Below are positions 6,651-8,240 of a stretch of DNA of 8,240 nucleotides, in pieces. Numbering within the stretch: position 1 is the first letter of the stretch; each line of letters starts with the position of its first letter. This DNA is from an uncultured Clostridia bacterium (GTDB taxonomy: Bacteria; Bacillota; Clostridia; Saccharofermentanales; Fastidiosipilaceae). Under the pieces are notes generated by a model. That model had not been told where the DNA came from and searched no databases. It worked only from the letters and a program-made list of their open reading frames with translations. The translations under genes and the position numbers were made by a program. The DNA is taken from contig CAMXYS010000071.1 of assembly GCA_947253135.1 (NCBI GenBank), positions 1 through 8,240 of the forward strand, given 5' to 3'.

Positions 6651-7019
6651 TTACTCCGTAGCGTGTTCAACACAGTTGTACAGCATGGTACTAACATGGG
6701 CGTCAGCGATTGAATAATAGATAAGCTTGCCGTCCCGGCGGAAGGTCACCAGCTCAGCTGCCCGCAAAACGGCCAACTGGTGTGAGATGGCAGACTTCGT
6801 CATCCCGACTAAAATAGAGAGGTCACAAACACACATCTCGTGATGATTTAAGGCCCACAAGATTTTAAAGCGCGTTTCATTACCCATCACCTTAAAAAAG
6901 TTAGCCGACCGGCGGAAGGTCAAAGCATTCAACATCCGGTCTTCAACCGTCGTGACAACCTCGCGATGAATCGCTTCTGCGAGGCGGTCTTCCGATAATT
7001 TTTCCTGTTTGGCTGGCAT
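6651..7019 (-). CDS. ArsR/SmtB family metal-sensing transcriptional repressor
   Basis: This 122-residue winged-helix dimeric repressor, the same length as SmtB, is expected to leave DNA when it binds metal. The core GNETRFKILWALNHHEMCVCDLSILVGMTKSAISHQLAVLRAAELVTFRRDGKLIYY contains the recognition helix (about 75-87) and the beta-wing. Two possible metal sites are visible. The first is an alpha-5 set D106, H108, H119, E122, with spacing (+2, +13, +16) identical to the SmtB zinc site D104/H106/H117/E120. The second is a C63-x-C65-D66 group as in CadC/SmtB alpha-3, with H18 in the N-terminal arm as a possible partner. The N-terminal arm lacks the two Cys that CadC uses. Zn/Cd/Pb (or Co) sensing is inferred and fits the neighbouring P1B-2 pump. 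GGGAGGA at 7027-7033 precedes ATG 7019. The MFS gene is divergent. Confidence 0.92.
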   Translation of the reverse strand: MPAKQEKLSEDRLAEAIHREVVTTVEDRMLNALTFRRSANFFKVMGNETRFKILWALNHHEMCVCDLSILVGMTKSAISHQLAVLRAAELVTFRRDGKLIYYSIADAHVSTMLYNCVEHATE

Positions 7020-7202
7020 GCGCTTTTCCTCCCATAGCCTTAACTACTTATTAGATTAACAAAATTGGGTCATTTCTACAAATGAACATGTGTCTAGAAT
7101 GCTTTTATCTCGCTCTTTGTATACAATTGTCTGGTATCACTCGCGGCTGCAAAACTGGGGCGGTCTGATCAAAATCGGCCTTGCACAGGAGGAGGACTCG
7201 AC
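7020..7202. promoter_or_regulatory. Divergent intergenic region between metal sensor and MFS transporter
   Basis: These 183 bases hold the sensor's ribosome site (GGGAGGA, 7027-7033, minus), a weak minus-strand promoter candidate (TTGTAG 7081-7076, 17 bases, TAATCT 7058-7053), and a TGAACA-type site (7083-7096). They also hold overlapping palindromes TTGTATACAA (7117-7126) and ACAATTGT (7123-7130), which contain TACAAT as a possible plus-strand -10, and a strong AGGAGGAGGA ribosome site (7187-7196) for the MFS gene. No convincing plus-strand -35 was found. Confidence 0.4.
7083..7096 (+). promoter_or_regulatory. Candidate second ArsR/SmtB-type site upstream of the sensor gene
   Basis: TGAACATGTGTCTA has a perfect TGAACA half-site, a 2-base gap and a second half matching 4 of 6 bases of TGTTCA, the same quality as the site at 6533-6546. 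It abuts the weak candidate -35 of the sensor gene, which would suit autoregulation and could also affect the divergent MFS gene. Its promoter context is weaker than that of the other site. Confidence 0.35.
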
Positions 7203-8192
7203 ATGAATTTATTGCTATTAGCTGTTATCTACCTATCCTTTATCAGCTTGGGCTTCGGCTCCTCTCTGATCGGTGTGGCCTGGCCTTCCCTACAAAGCGA
7301 ATTAGACCTGCCCACCGCTTGGGGCGGCTACATTTCGACGGCCAGGACCTTAGCTGTGATTGTGGCTTGTTACTTACTGGGCCGCATCGCCCGCCGCCTC
7401 AGCACCGAAAAGATCGGCTTGCTGGCCTGTCTGTTGATGTTAGCCAGCTGGATCGGCTTTGCCTTGGCTCCATCTTATATTTGGCTATTGCTCAGTGCCC
7501 TGCCCTTGGGTTTTGGCGGCGGCCTTTTAGACTCTGCCTTTAACGACTACATGGCCCTCCATTATTCGGCGAACCAAATGAACTTGCTCCACAGTTTTTG
7601 GGGGATCGGTTCGATCGTTGGACCACTCCTGATGTCAGGCCTGGTATCACGGCCGGGTGGCTGGCGACTGGCCTTTTTTTGGATTGCCGGCATCGAAGTT
7701 TTTATAATAATTGTCCTGTTGTGTTCACTTCCATTGTGGCGCCGAGTGCGCCAACAGGAAACCGGTGGCGAGAGCGGTGACCACCGCTTACCGGCCGGCG
7801 ACTACAGACAGCAAAACGCCCACCTGCACCCCCTTAAAATGAAGGGGATGCCCTGCTCGGTCGCCTGTTTTTTCCTCTATAACGGTCTTGAAACCTGTAT
7901 TGCCATGTGGACAGCCGGCCGGCTCATCGAAACTTTTAACCTGGATGCAGCGAGGGCTGCCGCCATGGTTTCCTTCTATTTTCTCGGCATTTGGCTGGCC
8001 CGTACCGGCAGTGGCTTTGTTGCCAACCGCTTAGGTAACCCACGCCTACTCAAGCTATCCATGTTAATCCTATTAGTCGGCGCCGTCCTCTTTGCCATCC
8101 CTGTGCTGGTGGTCCAGCAGGCAGCCCTCATCATTTGCGGGCTGGGCAGTGGACCGATCATGCCCACTATGATCCACGAATCACCCAAACGC
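7203..8192 (+). CDS. MFS transporter, FucP-like sugar-transporter type, 3' end missing
   Basis: The visible 330 residues are a polytopic major facilitator protein with about ten recognisable membrane segments; a full protein of this type has twelve and about 390-400 residues. Helices lie at about 3-24, 42-62, 70-110 (two), 130-178 (two, with LHSFWGIGSIVGPLLM), then a hydrophilic central loop (about 182-213), and four more from 214 on. The LHSFWGIG motif and the final GLGSGPIMPTMIHESPKR resemble FucP-like (fucose:proton symporter) family members, often annotated as sugar MFS transporters. The substrate is not predictable. ATG 7203 follows AGGAGGAGGA at 7187-7196. Genomic coding ends at R330 (8192). 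The next codons are adapter, so the apparent stop at 8235-8237 is not real. It is divergent from the metal sensor, but no metal-binding feature stands out in it. Confidence 0.85.
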
Positions 8193-8240
8193 CTGTCTCT
8201 TATACACATCTCCGAGCCCACGAGACGTCCTGGATAATCT
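8193..8240 (+). other. Illumina Nextera adapter read-through (artefact, not genomic)
   Basis: Bases 8193-8211 are CTGTCTCTTATACACATCT, the Nextera transposase mosaic-end sequence as read at the 3' end of a short insert. Bases 8212-8226 (CCGAGCCCACGAGAC) complete the read-2 adapter arm. The next ten bases (8227-8236, GTCCTGGATA) have the length and place of a 10-base i7 index. The final ATCT is the start of the P7 flow-cell primer complement. Translated in the MFS frame this gives LSLIHISEPTR, a peptide known as an adapter contaminant in protein databases. Confidence 0.97.

Noticed and set aside
7181..7543. Plus-strand frame of 120 codons overlapping the start of the MFS gene
   Set aside because: Out of frame with the well-supported MFS protein, rich in Arg/His/Leu in a shadow-like way; AGGAGGAGGA serves ATG 7203.
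7743..7836. His residues in the MFS central loop as a possible metal-binding loop
   Set aside because: Only a few scattered His without the dense repeats seen in metal-transporter loops; ordinary for an MFS central linker.
7976..8221. Minus-strand open frame beginning MGSEMCIRDR
   Set aside because: Its first residues are the reverse translation of the Nextera adapter and the rest is antisense to the MFS gene.
1..8240. CRISPR array, tRNA, rRNA, insertion sequence or attachment site
   Set aside because: No regularly spaced repeats, cloverleaf-like segments, transposase motifs or terminal inverted repeats were seen on either strand.

Overview
The window looks like the end of a short-read draft contig from a bacterium of the Bacillota (Firmicutes), probably an anaerobic clostridial-type lineage. 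The reasons are strong AGGAGG-type ribosome binding sites, a three-membrane-pass CpsA-like LCP protein, a clostridial-style P1B-type ATPase with a separately encoded metal-binding domain, and sigma-A-like promoters. Base composition is close to balanced and even across the window. Genus-level placement cannot be made from the sequence alone. The last 48 bases (8193-8240) are not genomic: they are Illumina Nextera transposase adapter, an apparent 10-base index and the start of the flow-cell primer.

Left half (1-4113, + strand): after a 154-base leader with an extended -10 promoter come an LCP (LytR-CpsA-Psr) cell-wall glycopolymer transferase (155-1765) and a Tex-family S1 RNA-binding protein (1765-4113). 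They share one base (TAATG) and are probably translationally coupled. A strong 15-bp hairpin with poly-A and poly-T flanks (4161-4197) can terminate both tex and the convergent gene beyond it.

Right half (4250-7202, mostly - strand) is a heavy-metal resistance module. An ArsR/SmtB-type sensor (7019-6651) carries an SmtB-like D-H-H-E site and a CxC pair. Its gene ends in an intrinsic terminator. A separate promoter then drives a stand-alone 72-residue HMA metal-binding protein (6509-6291) and a P1B-2 (Zn/Cd/Pb) efflux ATPase (6253-4250) that lacks its own HMA domain. Two TGAACA-type sites resembling ArsR/SmtB operators, one in the leader of the HMA-ATPase unit and one in the sensor's upstream region, suggest a closed regulatory circuit: metal-free sensor represses, metal binding releases, ATPase exports.

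Right edge (7203-8192, + strand): a FucP-like major facilitator transporter runs divergently from the sensor and is cut off at about residue 330 by the adapter. Its substrate is unknown. Any link to metal resistance rests only on the shared intergenic region.

I see no tRNA, rRNA, CRISPR array, insertion sequence or obviously novel defence system. The most useful observations are the adapter chimera, the split ATPase/HMA arrangement with its candidate operators, and a 13-of-14 identical promoter block present at both 20-33 and 6582-6595.
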